Source: Halieaceae bacterium (GTDB lineage Bacteria; Pseudomonadota; Gammaproteobacteria; Pseudomonadales; Halieaceae). From it: a DNA stretch of 64,000 nucleotides. Made by a program: the position numbers and the translations under genes. Each line of letters opens with the position of its first letter. Position 1 is the stretch's first letter. This document shows, piece after piece, positions 17,379-27,084 of the stretch. A model generated the notes under the pieces. It ran no database searches. It saw only the letters and a list, made by a program, of their open reading frames with translations, and was not told where the DNA came from. The stretch covers positions 46,441 through 110,440 of the forward strand of contig CABYND010000004.1 in the NCBI GenBank assembly GCA_902520195.1, written 5' to 3'.

Positions 17379-18356
17379 ATGAAAGCCGCTGTATTTGAGG
17401 GTCCCAGGCGGCCACTAGCCATCAAAGATGTGCCCATGCCAGAAATAGGCGACGCCGAGATGTTGGTCAAGGTGCGTCGCTGCGGTATTTGCGGCACCGA
17501 TATCCACGCCTCTCGAGAGGGCCCTTTTATGGCGCCCCTCGAAACTGTCTTTGGACACGAATTTGTCGGCGACATTGTCGAGGTTGGCGCGGCGGTACCT
17601 GGCGGACAGTTTGCACCGGGTGACCGCGTGACCTCCTTGCCTTTCATTGGTGAAAAGACAATTGGCTTGGGTGAAATCTCAGGCGCGTACTCAGAGTACG
17701 TCAAGGTGGGTCATGAACTCGTGCTGAAGATTCCCGAGAGTCTGAGTGATGACCATGCCGCAATGATTGAGCCGCTGGCCGTAGGCTTGCACTCGGTCAA
17801 GATGGCTGAAGGCATTGCCGAGAAAGACGTATTGATTATCGGCGCCGGCCCAATCGGATTGGCCTGCGCTGTGTGGAGCCGTTTCCTGGGCGCGCGTTCA
17901 GTCGTCCTGAGTGAGATGGCGGCCGCGCGATTGAAAATGGCGAGCAAACTGGGGTTCACGGATTTAGTTGACGCTGCTGGCGACGTAGGCGCGCAGTTTC
18001 AGGCGTTAACCGGCGCGGCACCAGCAGTGCAGCTTGAGTGTGTCGGGGCCCCCGGCATGTTGCAGGCCTGTATCGACCGGGCGCCCGCCAAGGGTGTCAT
18101 CATGGGGATCGGCGTCTGCGACCACCCCGATGAAATCATCCCGCTGACGGCTTTTGTGAAGCAACTGCGCATCCAGTGGGCTGTGGGCTATGACAAGGAA
18201 GACTTTCAGTACGCCATCGACATGATGGTGGCGGGGCAGGTGGACCCCAGCGCCATGATCACCGACGTCGTCGGCTTGACTGAAGTGCCCGACGCGTTCG
18301 AGGCGCTACGAAGCCCCGCCCATCAATGCAAGGTCCTTATCGACCTCACGCGCTGA
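17379..18356 (+). CDS. Zinc-dependent alcohol dehydrogenase, threonine/sorbitol dehydrogenase type
   Basis: A 325-residue MDR dehydrogenase. The catalytic zinc motif CGICGTDIH (C35) and GHE (H60-E61) are present, with the Rossmann motif VLIIGAGPIGLACA. The four-cysteine structural zinc lobe normally near residues 85-110 is replaced by TSLPFIGEKTIGLGEISG, so only the catalytic zinc is expected. It would oxidise a secondary alcohol or amino alcohol using NAD(P)+. The substrate is unknown. It stands alone between the zur operon and an Lrp-type regulator. Confidence 0.8.
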   Translation: MKAAVFEGPRRPLAIKDVPMPEIGDAEMLVKVRRCGICGTDIHASREGPFMAPLETVFGHEFVGDIVEVGAAVPGGQFAPGDRVTSLPFIGEKTIGLGEISGAYSEYVKVGHELVLKIPESLSDDHAAMIEPLAVGLHSVKMAEGIAEKDVLIIGAGPIGLACAVWSRFLGARSVVLSEMAAARLKMASKLGFTDLVDAAGDVGAQFQALTGAAPAVQLECVGAPGMLQACIDRAPAKGVIMGIGVCDHPDEIIPLTAFVKQLRIQWAVGYDKEDFQYAIDMMVAGQVDPSAMITDVVGLTEVPDAFEALRSPAHQCKVLIDLTR

Positions 18357-18468
18357 GCGCGTCAATTTTGGGCGCGCTGGAGCACTATTTTCTGAATAGG
18401 TGGGAGCGAGCGTTGCGCCGCATTGTGGGGTGACTCAGAGTCAGCGGCCGGCCAGATAGCTGGCCGCA

Positions 18469-18942
18469 TCAGTCGAGTTGTGCCGCCAGGGGCAGCGCAG
18501 ACGTATTCTTAATCTCTGTCACGGCGATGTGAGAATGCAGTTCTCTAATCAAGTCGCTGGCACTCAAGGTGTTCCTGACAAAATCCTCATAGTGCCGGAC
18601 ATCACGCGTGATGATCTTTAAGACGTAGTCCCAAATGCCGGTCATCGTGTAGCACTCCAATACCTCGGGGTGGCCTTTGATCATCTGCTCAAACTCAATC
18701 AGATTTTGTCTGCCAGTTTGGTTCAGATTGACGGTCGCAAATACCACAACACTCATGCCAAGTGCCTCGCGATCTAACACCGCGACCCGCTTTTGGATGA
18801 TCCCTTGCTCTTCCAGCCGGTTAATGCGCCGCCAGCAAGGAGACTGTGAGATGTGCAACTTGTCCGCCAGTGCCGAGGTGCTGATGTTGGCGTCTTCCTG
18901 CAGCAAGCCCAGCAGTTTTTTGTCGGTTGAATCAATAACCAC
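18469..18942 (-). CDS. Lrp/AsnC-family transcription regulator
   Basis: A 157-residue regulator with an N-terminal helix-turn-helix (DANISTSALADKLHISQSPCWRRINRLEEQGII) and a C-terminal RAM/ligand domain (FATVNLNQTG, then GHPEVLECYTMTGIWDYVLKI). Lrp-family proteins respond to amino acids or keto acids. It is divergent from the IOR gene 137 nt away, so control of amino-acid oxidation through that gene is likely. The intergenic AT-rich stretch at 18960-19030 would hold the promoters. Confidence 0.85.
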   Translation of the reverse strand: MVIDSTDKKLLGLLQEDANISTSALADKLHISQSPCWRRINRLEEQGIIQKRVAVLDREALGMSVVVFATVNLNQTGRQNLIEFEQMIKGHPEVLECYTMTGIWDYVLKIITRDVRHYEDFVRNTLSASDLIRELHSHIAVTEIKNTSALPLAAQLD

Positions 18943-19079
18943 GAATAGAAATACCCGTAAACATCTTATTTCAAATTAATCTATTCATTTTTTGGCCGAG
19001 TGGCAAACATTTAAGATAAATTTCCCCGCTTGCGCGACCCATAATATCCCGAGGCATGCTTGAGCAGAGGGGCAGGCTC

Positions 19080-22000
19080 ATGGGGCAGGCAGAACGACCG
19101 CCGTTGCGCAGAGTGTCACTGGACGACAAGTATAGGCACGACCACACCTCCGCCTACATGACAGGCATTGAGGCGCTGGTGCGCCTTCCAATGCTGCAGA
19201 GAGCAAGGGATGTGAAGCGGGGCCTCAACACCGCCGGCTTCGTTTCTGGCTATCGCGGCAGCCCACTGGGCGGCGTCGATCAAGCCATGTGGAAAGCCTC
19301 AGCCTACTTGGACGCCCATCAGGTTCATTTCCAGCCGGGGATTAATGAGGACCTTGCCGCCACATCGGTGTGGGGTAGCCAACAGACCAACCTATTCGAG
19401 GGCGCGCGCTTCGATGGGGTTTTTGGCATGTGGTACGGCAAAGGCCCTGGCGTCGACCGAAGTATGGACGTCATCAAACATGCCAATGCGTTTGGCACTT
19501 CTCGCTATGGTGGCGTACTCGCCGTGGCAGGGGATGACCACGCCTGCAAGTCCTCTACCCTGCCCCATCAGTCGGAACATATGTTCATTGGCGCCTCTGT
19601 GCCGGTGTTGGCACCGGCGAACGTGCAGGAGGTGTTGGACCTGGGCATTTTCGGCTGGGAGCTTTCCCGGTATTCAGGCTGTTGGGTCGGCCTGAAGGCC
19701 ATCACGGAAAACATGGATTCAGCGATTTCCGCTGACATTGATTCCGACCGTGTCGACATCATCATTCCGGAAGATTTTGAATTGCCCGCCGACGGCGTGC
19801 ATGCCAGATGGCCCGACAAGCCGCTGGAACAGGAGCTCCGACTCAACAAGTACAAAATTTATGCGGCCCGCGAATTTGCGAGGGTCAATCGCCTGAATCG
19901 GGTCTTACTGGATAGCCCCAATCCTCGCTTTGGCATCATCACGTCGGGAAAGGCTTACCTCGACGTCATACAGGCGCTTGAGGACATGGGAATTACCGAG
20001 GCCATTGGCGCCGAAATCGGCATCAGGGTTTTCAAAGTCGGCATGCCCTGGCCGCTGGAACCGCGGCTGACCCATGACTTTGCCGAGGGTCTCGAAGAGA
20101 TTCTGGTGGTCGAAGAAAAACGCTCCATCATTGAGGATCAACTGACCTCCCAGCTCTATAACTACCCAGTCGGCAGCCGCCCAAGAGTGATCGGCGAGTT
20201 TGATGAGGACGGTCGGGATCTACTGCCCAACGTGGGAGAGCTGACGCCGGCCATGATCGCCCTGGTCATCGCCGATCGAATTCGAGAATTCTTTTCCAGT
20301 GAACTCCTTGAGCAACGCATCCGGTGGATTGAGGAAAAAGAAAAGTCGCTCGCGGCGCCCTATCAAACCATCGAACGGGTTCCTCACTTCTGTTCGGGTT
20401 GCCCCCATAACATCTCAACTAAAGTACCGCAGGGCAGCTATGCGATGGGCGGTATTGGTTGCCACTACATGGCCACCTGGATGCCAGATCGCCCCACGCA
20501 TACCTTTACGCAAATGGGGGGTGAGGGCGCGACCTGGATTGGTCAGGCACCGTTTACCGAGACCCAGCACGTGTTCCAGAACCTGGGTGACGGCACCTAT
20601 TTTCATTCAGGTGTGCTGGCGATTCGTGCGGCAGTCGCCGCCGGAGTCAATATCACCTACAAGATCCTTTATAACGACGCGGTCGCGATGACCGGCGGGC
20701 AACCGGTCGATGGTGCTTTAAGCGTTGGCGATCTGATCCGTCAGTTGAGCGGCGAGGGTGTGCGACGCATCGCGCTGGTCTCTGATGCCCCGGAGGACTG
20801 GCGGGGGAAATTTGACACGATACCGGGCTTTAGCCTGACCCACCGGGATCAATACGACACCTTGATGTTGGAGCTCAGAGCGGTCAGGGGAACCTCTGTT
20901 ATTGTGTATCAACAGACCTGTGCAGCCGAAAAAAGACGCCGTCGTAAAAAAGGAAAGATGCGCCAAGCTGATCGTCGGGTTGTGATCAACGAGGCGGTGT
21001 GCGAGGGCTGCGGTGACTGCAGCGTCGAATCCAACTGCCTCTCGGTGCTCCCGAAGCAAACGGCGCTCGGCAGAAAACGCGAGATTGATCAAAGCGCCTG
21101 TAACCATGACTTCAGCTGTCTAAAAGGGTTTTGCCCCAGTTTTGTGTCGGTCATTGGCGGAGAGCTGCGCATAGCCCAGCCAGCGCAGTCGGAGGAGCCC
21201 GTCTTCGACCCACTGTCCCAGCCCGATTTGCCGTCTCTCGATCAACCCTGGAATACGGTTGTGGCGGGTGTCGGCGGCACGGGGGTGCTAACCATCACCT
21301 CGCTGATTGCCATGGCCGCACACATAGAAGGCAAAGGTTGCGCCACATTGAATCAGACAGGGCTCGCGCAAAAATTTGGCTCGGTCGTGAGTCATGTGCG
21401 CATCGCCCGCGCACAGGACGATGTCAAAGCGGTTCGCATTCCCGCGGGAGAAGCCGATCTGCTTATTGCATGCGATCTGGTGGTGAGCACGGGGTATGAG
21501 GCGATGGGTAAGGTCGCCCACGGGCGCACCCACGCCGTGATTAACGACAACGAGCAGCCCACAGCTGCATTCGTTCAGGACCCCGATGCTTATTTTCCGG
21601 CTGACGGCATGAGGCAAAAGGTTACCGCACAGGTGGGTGAGCAACTGGAGTTTGTTCACGCCACCGACATCGCCCTGCAGTTAACGGGCGACGCCATCGG
21701 CACCAATCTTTTTTTGTTGGGGTATGCCTGGCAGCGCGGCTGGGTGCCAGTCGGTGAAGCGGCGCTGGAGCGCGCGATTGAATTGAACGCAGTGGCCGTT
21801 GAATTTAATAAGAGTGCGTTTCTCCTAGGCCGGCGGTTTGCCAATCAACCGGAGTTGGTCGAGTCGCTGTTACCTCAAGCATCGTCAAACACCGATGCCG
21901 AATTCACACTGGATCAGGTGATTGAGGATCGCTTTCAACGGCTCGTGGCGTATCAGTCTGTGGGCTATGCGCAACGCTACTTGGATCAAATTGAAAGGGT

Positions 22001-22574
22001 CCGTTCCCTGGACAGCGACTCAGAAGCGGGCGATTCGCTCACCCATACCGTCGCCCAGCAACTCTTCAAGCTCATGGCTTACAAAGACGAATATGAGGTT
22101 GCGCGCTTGCACAGCGATGACGCCTTCCGCGCGAAACTCGATGCACAATTCACCGGCAATTACTCAATCAGGTTTCACCTGGCGCCGCCTTTATTGAGTA
22201 AAGCAGACCCCAAGACGGGCAAGGTCAAAAAAGTTGAGTTTGGCCCCTGGCTCATGCCGATGTTTCGTTTACTCGCCAAGCTCAAGTGGCTCCGCGGAAC
22301 ACGATGGGATGTTTTTGCGCTCACCAGTGAGCGTAGGCAGGAGAGAGAGGATCTGGCGCGTTATCGAGCAGACCTTGCTGAAGTCTGCGACCGGCTCGCG
22401 CCGCACAACTACCATGCAGCGCAACAACTCATGAAGCTGCCGGAGAAATTACGTGGCTATGGTCACGTAAAAGCCAGAAATCGAGAAGCGCTATTGGCAG
22501 CGCGATCACAGCTACTGAGCGAATTTCGCGGTGATACTCAGTATGTAGAGATGATTCACCAAAGTGCAGTGTGA
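19080..22574 (+). CDS. Fused indolepyruvate:ferredoxin oxidoreductase
   Basis: A 1164-residue single-chain enzyme of the IorA-IorB fusion type that oxidatively decarboxylates aryl- or branched 2-keto acids (from Trp, Phe, Tyr and perhaps Leu) to acyl-CoA. Domain order: PFOR-type core (GYRGSPLGGVDQAMWK), TPP-binding region (HTFTQMGGEGATWIGQ), a cysteine-rich Fe-S stretch (VCEGCGDCSVESNC, then CNHDFSCLKGFCPSF), the gamma domain (GVGGTGVLTITSLIAMAAH) and a C-terminal helical extension. The ATG at 19080 is preferred, with GAGGGG upstream; another ATG at 19056 has GAGG too close. It is probably controlled by the divergent Lrp regulator. Confidence 0.88.
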   Translation: MGQAERPPLRRVSLDDKYRHDHTSAYMTGIEALVRLPMLQRARDVKRGLNTAGFVSGYRGSPLGGVDQAMWKASAYLDAHQVHFQPGINEDLAATSVWGSQQTNLFEGARFDGVFGMWYGKGPGVDRSMDVIKHANAFGTSRYGGVLAVAGDDHACKSSTLPHQSEHMFIGASVPVLAPANVQEVLDLGIFGWELSRYSGCWVGLKAITENMDSAISADIDSDRVDIIIPEDFELPADGVHARWPDKPLEQELRLNKYKIYAAREFARVNRLNRVLLDSPNPRFGIITSGKAYLDVIQALEDMGITEAIGAEIGIRVFKVGMPWPLEPRLTHDFAEGLEEILVVEEKRSIIEDQLTSQLYNYPVGSRPRVIGEFDEDGRDLLPNVGELTPAMIALVIADRIREFFSSELLEQRIRWIEEKEKSLAAPYQTIERVPHFCSGCPHNISTKVPQGSYAMGGIGCHYMATWMPDRPTHTFTQMGGEGATWIGQAPFTETQHVFQNLGDGTYFHSGVLAIRAAVAAGVNITYKILYNDAVAMTGGQPVDGALSVGDLIRQLSGEGVRRIALVSDAPEDWRGKFDTIPGFSLTHRDQYDTLMLELRAVRGTSVIVYQQTCAAEKRRRRKKGKMRQADRRVVINEAVCEGCGDCSVESNCLSVLPKQTALGRKREIDQSACNHDFSCLKGFCPSFVSVIGGELRIAQPAQSEEPVFDPLSQPDLPSLDQPWNTVVAGVGGTGVLTITSLIAMAAHIEGKGCATLNQTGLAQKFGSVVSHVRIARAQDDVKAVRIPAGEADLLIACDLVVSTGYEAMGKVAHGRTHAVINDNEQPTAAFVQDPDAYFPADGMRQKVTAQVGEQLEFVHATDIALQLTGDAIGTNLFLLGYAWQRGWVPVGEAALERAIELNAVAVEFNKSAFLLGRRFANQPELVESLLPQASSNTDAEFTLDQVIEDRFQRLVAYQSVGYAQRYLDQIERVRSLDSDSEAGDSLTHTVAQQLFKLMAYKDEYEVARLHSDDAFRAKLDAQFTGNYSIRFHLAPPLLSKADPKTGKVKKVEFGPWLMPMFRLLAKLKWLRGTRWDVFALTSERRQEREDLARYRADLAEVCDRLAPHNYHAAQQLMKLPEKLRGYGHVKARNREALLAARSQLLSEFRGDTQYVEMIHQSAV

Positions 22575-22584
22575 CGGATAGCCG

Positions 22585-23820
22585 CTATGGGTTGGCCATC
22601 TTCAGCATAGCGTGCAGTAACACATTGCAGCCTGCTTCCAGATCATCGGGCTTGGCGTCTTCCGCTTCATTGTGGGAGAGCCCGTCCTTGCAGGGCACAA
22701 AGATCATGCTGGTGGGAGCAACCTTCGCCACGTACAGGGCGTCGTGGCCGGCGCCGCTGACCATCTCCATGCTCGAATAGCCCAGCTCCGCGGTGGCACT
22801 GCGAACCGCGTCGACGCAGTCAGGATCGAATTCGGTCACTGGCATGTGCCAGAATTCCTCCACTCGGCCTTGCAGGTTTTTAGCCTCGCAAGTTTCGGCA
22901 ACGAAGGTCTGGAAGAGGTGATCCATCTCGTCCAGTACTGCAGGGTCCGGGTGACGCAGATCAACGTTGACAATTAGCCTCTCCGGCACGGTGTTGCGCG
23001 AGCCCGGTTCGGCCTTGATATCGCCAAAGGTGGCCCGGCCCCAAGGCGCGAATTGCGCCGCCAGTTCATAGCAGTACTCGAGGATGGGCAGGGCGCCCAT
23101 AAACGGATCCCGGCGCAAGGCCATGGGGGTTGGCCCGGCATGCGCGGGTTGGCCCTCAATGGTTAGGTCGTACCAGCGAGCGCCCTGTAAGCCGGTCAAA
23201 ATACCAATCTGCAATGCTTCCGCTTCGAGGATGGGGCCCTGTTCAATATGGGCCTCAAAGGCGGCCCGTATTGGCCTTGGCTGGGCAGGGAGGTCGCCAC
23301 GGTAACCAATGCGTTCCAATTCCTCCCCGAAACGCTTGCCCGCCTTGTCCTCGATGGCATAAACCGCATCCCGCTGCATCTCACCGGCCCACACACCTGA
23401 GCCGACCATAGCGGGTGCAAAACGCGCGCCTTCCTCGTTGGTCCAGACCACCACCTCCAAAGGTGCCTCGGTTTCAACGCCGGCCTCGCCCAGAGTGCGC
23501 AGCACTTCAAGACCCGCCAGCACTCCGTACACGCCGTCGAACTTGCCACCGGTGGGCTGGGTATCGAGGTGACTGCCGGTGATCACCGGCGGGGCGTCAG
23601 CGTTGCGTCCCGGGCGGCGCGCAAACATATTGCCCATTTCGTCGATGCTGACGGTGCAGCCGGCGTCCCGGCACCAGTTGGCGAACAGGTCGCGCCCTTG
23701 CTTGTCCTCGAAGGTGAGGGCCTGCCGATTGCAGCCGCCGCGCTGCGTGGCGCCGATCTTTGCCATGACCATGAGGCTATCCCACAGCCGCTCGCCATTG
23801 ATTCTGATGTCTTGGGTCAT
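22585..23820 (-). CDS. N-carbamoyl-amino-acid/ureido hydrolase, M20 family
   Basis: A 411-residue cytosolic metallohydrolase of the allantoate amidohydrolase/beta-ureidopropionase/N-carbamoyl-L-amino acid hydrolase family. Metal ligands are visible as H84 in TGSHLDTQP, D95 in GGKFDGVYG, the Glu pair in WTNEEGARF, H in AHIEQGP and a C-terminal H in LSHNEAED. The family cleaves a carbamoyl group to amine, CO2 and ammonia. It begins 10 nt after the amidinotransferase-fold gene, so the two are cotranscribed. The likely order is guanidine deimination followed by carbamoyl removal. Confidence 0.85.
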   Translation of the reverse strand: MTQDIRINGERLWDSLMVMAKIGATQRGGCNRQALTFEDKQGRDLFANWCRDAGCTVSIDEMGNMFARRPGRNADAPPVITGSHLDTQPTGGKFDGVYGVLAGLEVLRTLGEAGVETEAPLEVVVWTNEEGARFAPAMVGSGVWAGEMQRDAVYAIEDKAGKRFGEELERIGYRGDLPAQPRPIRAAFEAHIEQGPILEAEALQIGILTGLQGARWYDLTIEGQPAHAGPTPMALRRDPFMGALPILEYCYELAAQFAPWGRATFGDIKAEPGSRNTVPERLIVNVDLRHPDPAVLDEMDHLFQTFVAETCEAKNLQGRVEEFWHMPVTEFDPDCVDAVRSATAELGYSSMEMVSGAGHDALYVAKVAPTSMIFVPCKDGLSHNEAEDAKPDDLEAGCNVLLHAMLKMANP

Positions 23821-23830
23821 CGCCTAGGGC

Positions 23831-24745
23831 CTATACGCTGCCGGGCACCGCATCGCGTCGCAAAGGCTGGCACATGCAGTGAACGGAGCCGCCCCCGGCG
23901 GCAATCATCGAAACATCCGGATCGAAAACGGTCAGCCCCTCGGCCCGACACTTCTCGATCAGCGATTTTCCCGCAGCAGGGATCAGCACGCGTTCATCGC
24001 CGAGGGCAACGATGTTGGTGCCCATGTTCATGGTGTCGCCGTAGGAAATCTCCATGATGTGGATCTGCTTGCTCTTCAGCCAGTCCACTAGGCCAGGCTC
24101 TACGGCCTCCACGCACACCACCGCAAGGTCCTCGGCGATCATTCCCATCTGCACGTCCAGATGCAGGAAATGCGGATCAAAGGCGTAGGTCATGAACTCC
24201 CAGCCCTCGGCCTCGAACCAGTTTTTCAATTGTTTGACCGCGGGCTCGATACTGCGCTCGCCGGAGTATCCGCAAATGGCCACACCGGGTTTCAACACCA
24301 TGAAATCGCCACCTTCGACGTTGCCAGCACTGACTATGTCGTAGATCGGAATACCGTGCTCGAGGTAGAAGCGCAGCACGGCGGCATATTCACCGCGGCG
24401 GTAGGGCTTCTCCATTTGCATGATAATCGCTCCCCAGGGAGTCATCACGCTGCTGTCTCGGGCATAGACCTGATAGGGCAGACCTGCCTCGGCAGGAATC
24501 TGATAAACGTTGACGCCGGCCTCTTCGTAGGCTGCGATCATTTCCTGGTATTGAGCGCGAACCACCTCGCTATCGAAAGCGAGCCCGAGGCGCTCACTGC
24601 GCTGGGAAACCGCGTTACCAGGTGTCCAGTGATAGTTGTCGATGGGGCCTATCAAAAGGTCTCGCAGGCGCCCGTATTCACTATCGATACCCCATTCGGC
24701 CGGGCGGGGGGTGCCGCCGCCGTCGACTCGTGTGCGTAATTGCAT
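23831..24745 (-). CDS. Amidinotransferase-fold guanidino hydrolase
   Basis: A 304-residue pentein-fold protein of the arginine deiminase/DDAH/glycine amidinotransferase superfamily. Conserved elements are YARDSSVMTPWG (Asp substrate-binding region), NVEGGDFMVL (Glu/Asp pair), the catalytic histidine in DPHFLHLDVQMGMI, and a C-terminal GGGSVHCMCQPL with the nucleophile Cys290. Such enzymes hydrolyse or transfer a guanidine group; the lone gene with an adjacent ureido hydrolase favours deimination (guanidino to ureido plus NH3). The substrate is unknown. It is first gene of a two-gene leftward operon. Confidence 0.82.
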   Translation of the reverse strand: MQLRTRVDGGGTPRPAEWGIDSEYGRLRDLLIGPIDNYHWTPGNAVSQRSERLGLAFDSEVVRAQYQEMIAAYEEAGVNVYQIPAEAGLPYQVYARDSSVMTPWGAIIMQMEKPYRRGEYAAVLRFYLEHGIPIYDIVSAGNVEGGDFMVLKPGVAICGYSGERSIEPAVKQLKNWFEAEGWEFMTYAFDPHFLHLDVQMGMIAEDLAVVCVEAVEPGLVDWLKSKQIHIMEISYGDTMNMGTNIVALGDERVLIPAAGKSLIEKCRAEGLTVFDPDVSMIAAGGGSVHCMCQPLRRDAVPGSV

Positions 24746-24886
24746 AGCGCTTCAATCTTTGAGTGTTGCGCTAAGCCTCGTTGAAAAATGCTCGGGCCGC
24801 AACAGGCGTCAGCCCTGCCTCTAGTAAGCCGGCATTTGACGGGTGCCGTTGATCACCGGTTGCCCCCAACACCAAAACTCGGGCCA

Positions 24887-26536
24887 CTAGTGAGCCTCTG
24901 AGCGAGCTACCGACTGACCGGCGATGTAACCAAAAGTCAGCGCCGGCCCCAATGTGCCGCCCGCGCCTGCATAAACACTACCTGTCGGGTTGCTAATGAC
25001 GTTGCCGGCGCCATAGAACCCCGGAATGACGGCTCCGTAGACGTTTAGCACTTGCGCCATCCCATTCGTTCTTGGCCCCCCGTTTGTACCTAGCGCACCC
25101 AGGTCGATCCTTACCGCGAAGAAGGGCCCAACCTCCACTTTCCCAAGAGTGGCTGCGGCCCCGTCGCGAGAGCGATCGCCGTAAAAGCGGTCGTAAGCAC
25201 TGACTCCTCGTCCGAAGTCGGGATCATTGACGTTTTCAGCGTGCGTATTGAATCGGGACACCGTTGCCTCGAGTTGCGCAGCATCGACTCCGATCGCGGC
25301 CGCTAGACCTGCCAGATCTGGTGCCTCAACAATCCAATCTGGCGACGGGTCGCCAGGCATCACGGATGCAATCGGATACCGGCCGCGATACTGACTGTCT
25401 ACAATCAGATAGGCGGGCAGATTGTTGTATCCGTAAGTCGCGGGATCAAAGCTATGAAACGCGCCAGCAAGGGCGGAATAGTTCGTTGCCTCGTTACAAA
25501 ACCGCTTGCCCTGACCATTGACCATCAAGCTATGCGGCAGCGTCCGCTCGATCAGGACCGGAACAGAACGCTGCGCGTCTTTTTCGGGAGCGCCATTGTC
25601 TGGCCATCGCGCACCGGTTTCTGAGAGGGTTGGTGTCCACCACGCACTGGTCATGTTGCCCAGGCCTGCTCCAGCGGTTAGCGCCATTTTTAGACCATCG
25701 CCGGTGTTAGTCGGTGGCGATGCGGGTGACGTCAGAGGTCCCCGTAAAAAGGTTGTTTTAAGCTCCTCATCCCACTCAAAGCCGCCAGTTGCCAAAACCA
25801 CACCTCGGCGCGCGCGGATAGTCGTCTCCGAGCCACCGCAAGTCACCGTTGCACTAACAACGCGACCGCCCTGAAGCGTTAATTTGCGAGCAGTGGTCTC
25901 CAGCAAGATTTCAACGTCGCGATCCAGACATGCTTTGAGCAGCCGGCCAATCAGGGCCTGACCCCAACCTCTCAAGTCACCCTCAACGCGTCGCTTCATT
26001 TCATCTAGATCTACGATGCCGCTGCCGCCGCCCAAGGGCGTCTCAAGCAGCATCATCCGAACGATTTCACCGCCGTTGTAGACCTTATCTGACCAGTCAC
26101 CCAACGATGTGAAATCAAATAAGGCATTGTCTAAGGCGCGCCCGCCATCAGATTTCGCGCCGGGATTGTCCAAATAGTAATCGGGGTAACCCTCAAGCAG
26201 CTGAAGATCTAGCGCACCGCGCTCGGTCAGAAACTGCAGTGCGTTGGCGCCCTCGTCGACGAACGCCCCCAGAGAGTCATCGCTCATTTCGCCATGATCA
26301 AGCGACCGGAAATACGCGAGCGCATCCTCGCGACTGTCTGCAATGCCCTTTTCCTGCATGCTAGGGTTGTTGGGCACCCAGACGATACCGCCCGATATAG
26401 CGGCGGTGCCGCCGAGTTTGGCGCCCTTCTCAATAATAGCTACGTTTGCGCCGCTATCGTGGGCAGCGACAGCCGCGCTCAAGCCTGCAGCGCCAGCTCC
26501 AATAATGAGAACGTCTGTCGTCTTTGAGTCTGTCAT
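24887..26536 (-). CDS. FAD-dependent oxidoreductase, 3-ketosteroid dehydrogenase/fumarate reductase type
   Basis: A 549-residue flavoprotein. The FAD Rossmann motif is IIGAGAAGLSAAVAAHDSGANVAIIEK, followed by KLGGTAAISGGIVWVPNN as in KstD-like proteins. The substrate domain includes the YDRFYGD stretch, and the C-terminal FAD-binding GGPRTNGMAQVL and GNVISNPTGSVYAGAGGTLG is typical. KstD-type enzymes introduce a double bond next to a ketone, but sequence alone does not fix the substrate. It is the last gene before the repeat-punctuated region, separated from it by R1. No steroid genes are adjacent. Confidence 0.82.
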   Translation of the reverse strand: MTDSKTTDVLIIGAGAAGLSAAVAAHDSGANVAIIEKGAKLGGTAAISGGIVWVPNNPSMQEKGIADSREDALAYFRSLDHGEMSDDSLGAFVDEGANALQFLTERGALDLQLLEGYPDYYLDNPGAKSDGGRALDNALFDFTSLGDWSDKVYNGGEIVRMMLLETPLGGGSGIVDLDEMKRRVEGDLRGWGQALIGRLLKACLDRDVEILLETTARKLTLQGGRVVSATVTCGGSETTIRARRGVVLATGGFEWDEELKTTFLRGPLTSPASPPTNTGDGLKMALTAGAGLGNMTSAWWTPTLSETGARWPDNGAPEKDAQRSVPVLIERTLPHSLMVNGQGKRFCNEATNYSALAGAFHSFDPATYGYNNLPAYLIVDSQYRGRYPIASVMPGDPSPDWIVEAPDLAGLAAAIGVDAAQLEATVSRFNTHAENVNDPDFGRGVSAYDRFYGDRSRDGAAATLGKVEVGPFFAVRIDLGALGTNGGPRTNGMAQVLNVYGAVIPGFYGAGNVISNPTGSVYAGAGGTLGPALTFGYIAGQSVARSEAH

Positions 26537-26672
26537 CTCGCCCTTGCCCCCGCCCTAAAGATAACCAGTACCTGTCCGCGATACTGATGCGGATCATCTA
26601 TTTTTGTTGGCGTAGTTTGCCGCATTGGCGCTGAAATGCGACCACGTGCAGAAAAAACCTACACCTCCAAAC

Positions 26673-26699
26673 GAAAAACCCCCGCCGATGGCAAGGGTT
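26673..26699 (-). terminator. Terminator-like hairpin just after R1 (leftward)
   Basis: On the minus strand AACCCTTGCC, loop ATC, GGCGGGGGTT forms a 10-bp stem with two G-U pairs, followed by a T-run. It lies 8 nt beyond the tRNA-like 3' end, the usual place for a tRNA terminator. R2, R5 and R6 have a different downstream flank. Confidence 0.6.
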
Positions 26700-26706
26700 C
26701 GTAATT

Positions 26707-26805
26707 TGATAGGACCAGGCGGATTCGAACCGCCGACCTCTACCATGTCAAGGCCGCTTGTACCATGTCAAGGCCGCTTGGCCAAACTAAGACACGCTTA
26801 GACAC
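26707..26805 (-). repeat. R1: tRNA-Val(GAC) 3' fragment with arm; internal 20-bp duplication
   Basis: On the minus strand it reads arm (GTGTCTTAGTTTGGCC), anticodon-loop TTGACAT, GGTAG, variable region, T-arm GGCGG-TTCGAAT-CCGCC, acceptor TGGTCCT, discriminator A, then TCA. No 5' half of the tRNA is present. Bases 26741-26760 are duplicated at 26761-26780, doubling the anticodon-loop/arm junction. This is the leftmost copy, and the only well-formed one followed by the 26673 terminator. It probably marks the original chromosomal end of the array. Confidence 0.8.
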
Positions 26806-27084
26806 CATCAAGTTTAAATTAGAGCCGAAGCGGGTCAAGGTGTGGGCGCGTGTGTGAGCCTGTGATGCTCAACGGCGAATTTCCGGTTCTACCTATCGTT
26901 TACTTGCACCAGGCAAGCTCTCCCCATCAGACGCCCTTAATCGAAGTGCACATTTGACAGTGCCACCAGTAATCAGCATGGCCGCTCATTTATTTTCTCG
27001 CTATCCTCCCCTCAGGCGCATGATGTAAGAGTGTTGCTGAAACATTAGAGTCCGCGGTCAAAAACGCATTAGAAAGGGGATGCC

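Noticed and set aside
26741-26780. CRISPR-like direct repeat in R1
   Set aside because: Only two adjacent copies with no spacer; it is a local duplication.
26707-26805. R1-R6 as intact tRNA genes
   Set aside because: The 3' part pairs well, but counting back to where the 5' acceptor should be gives no AGGACCA-type strand and no D-arm, so none can fold as a full tRNA.
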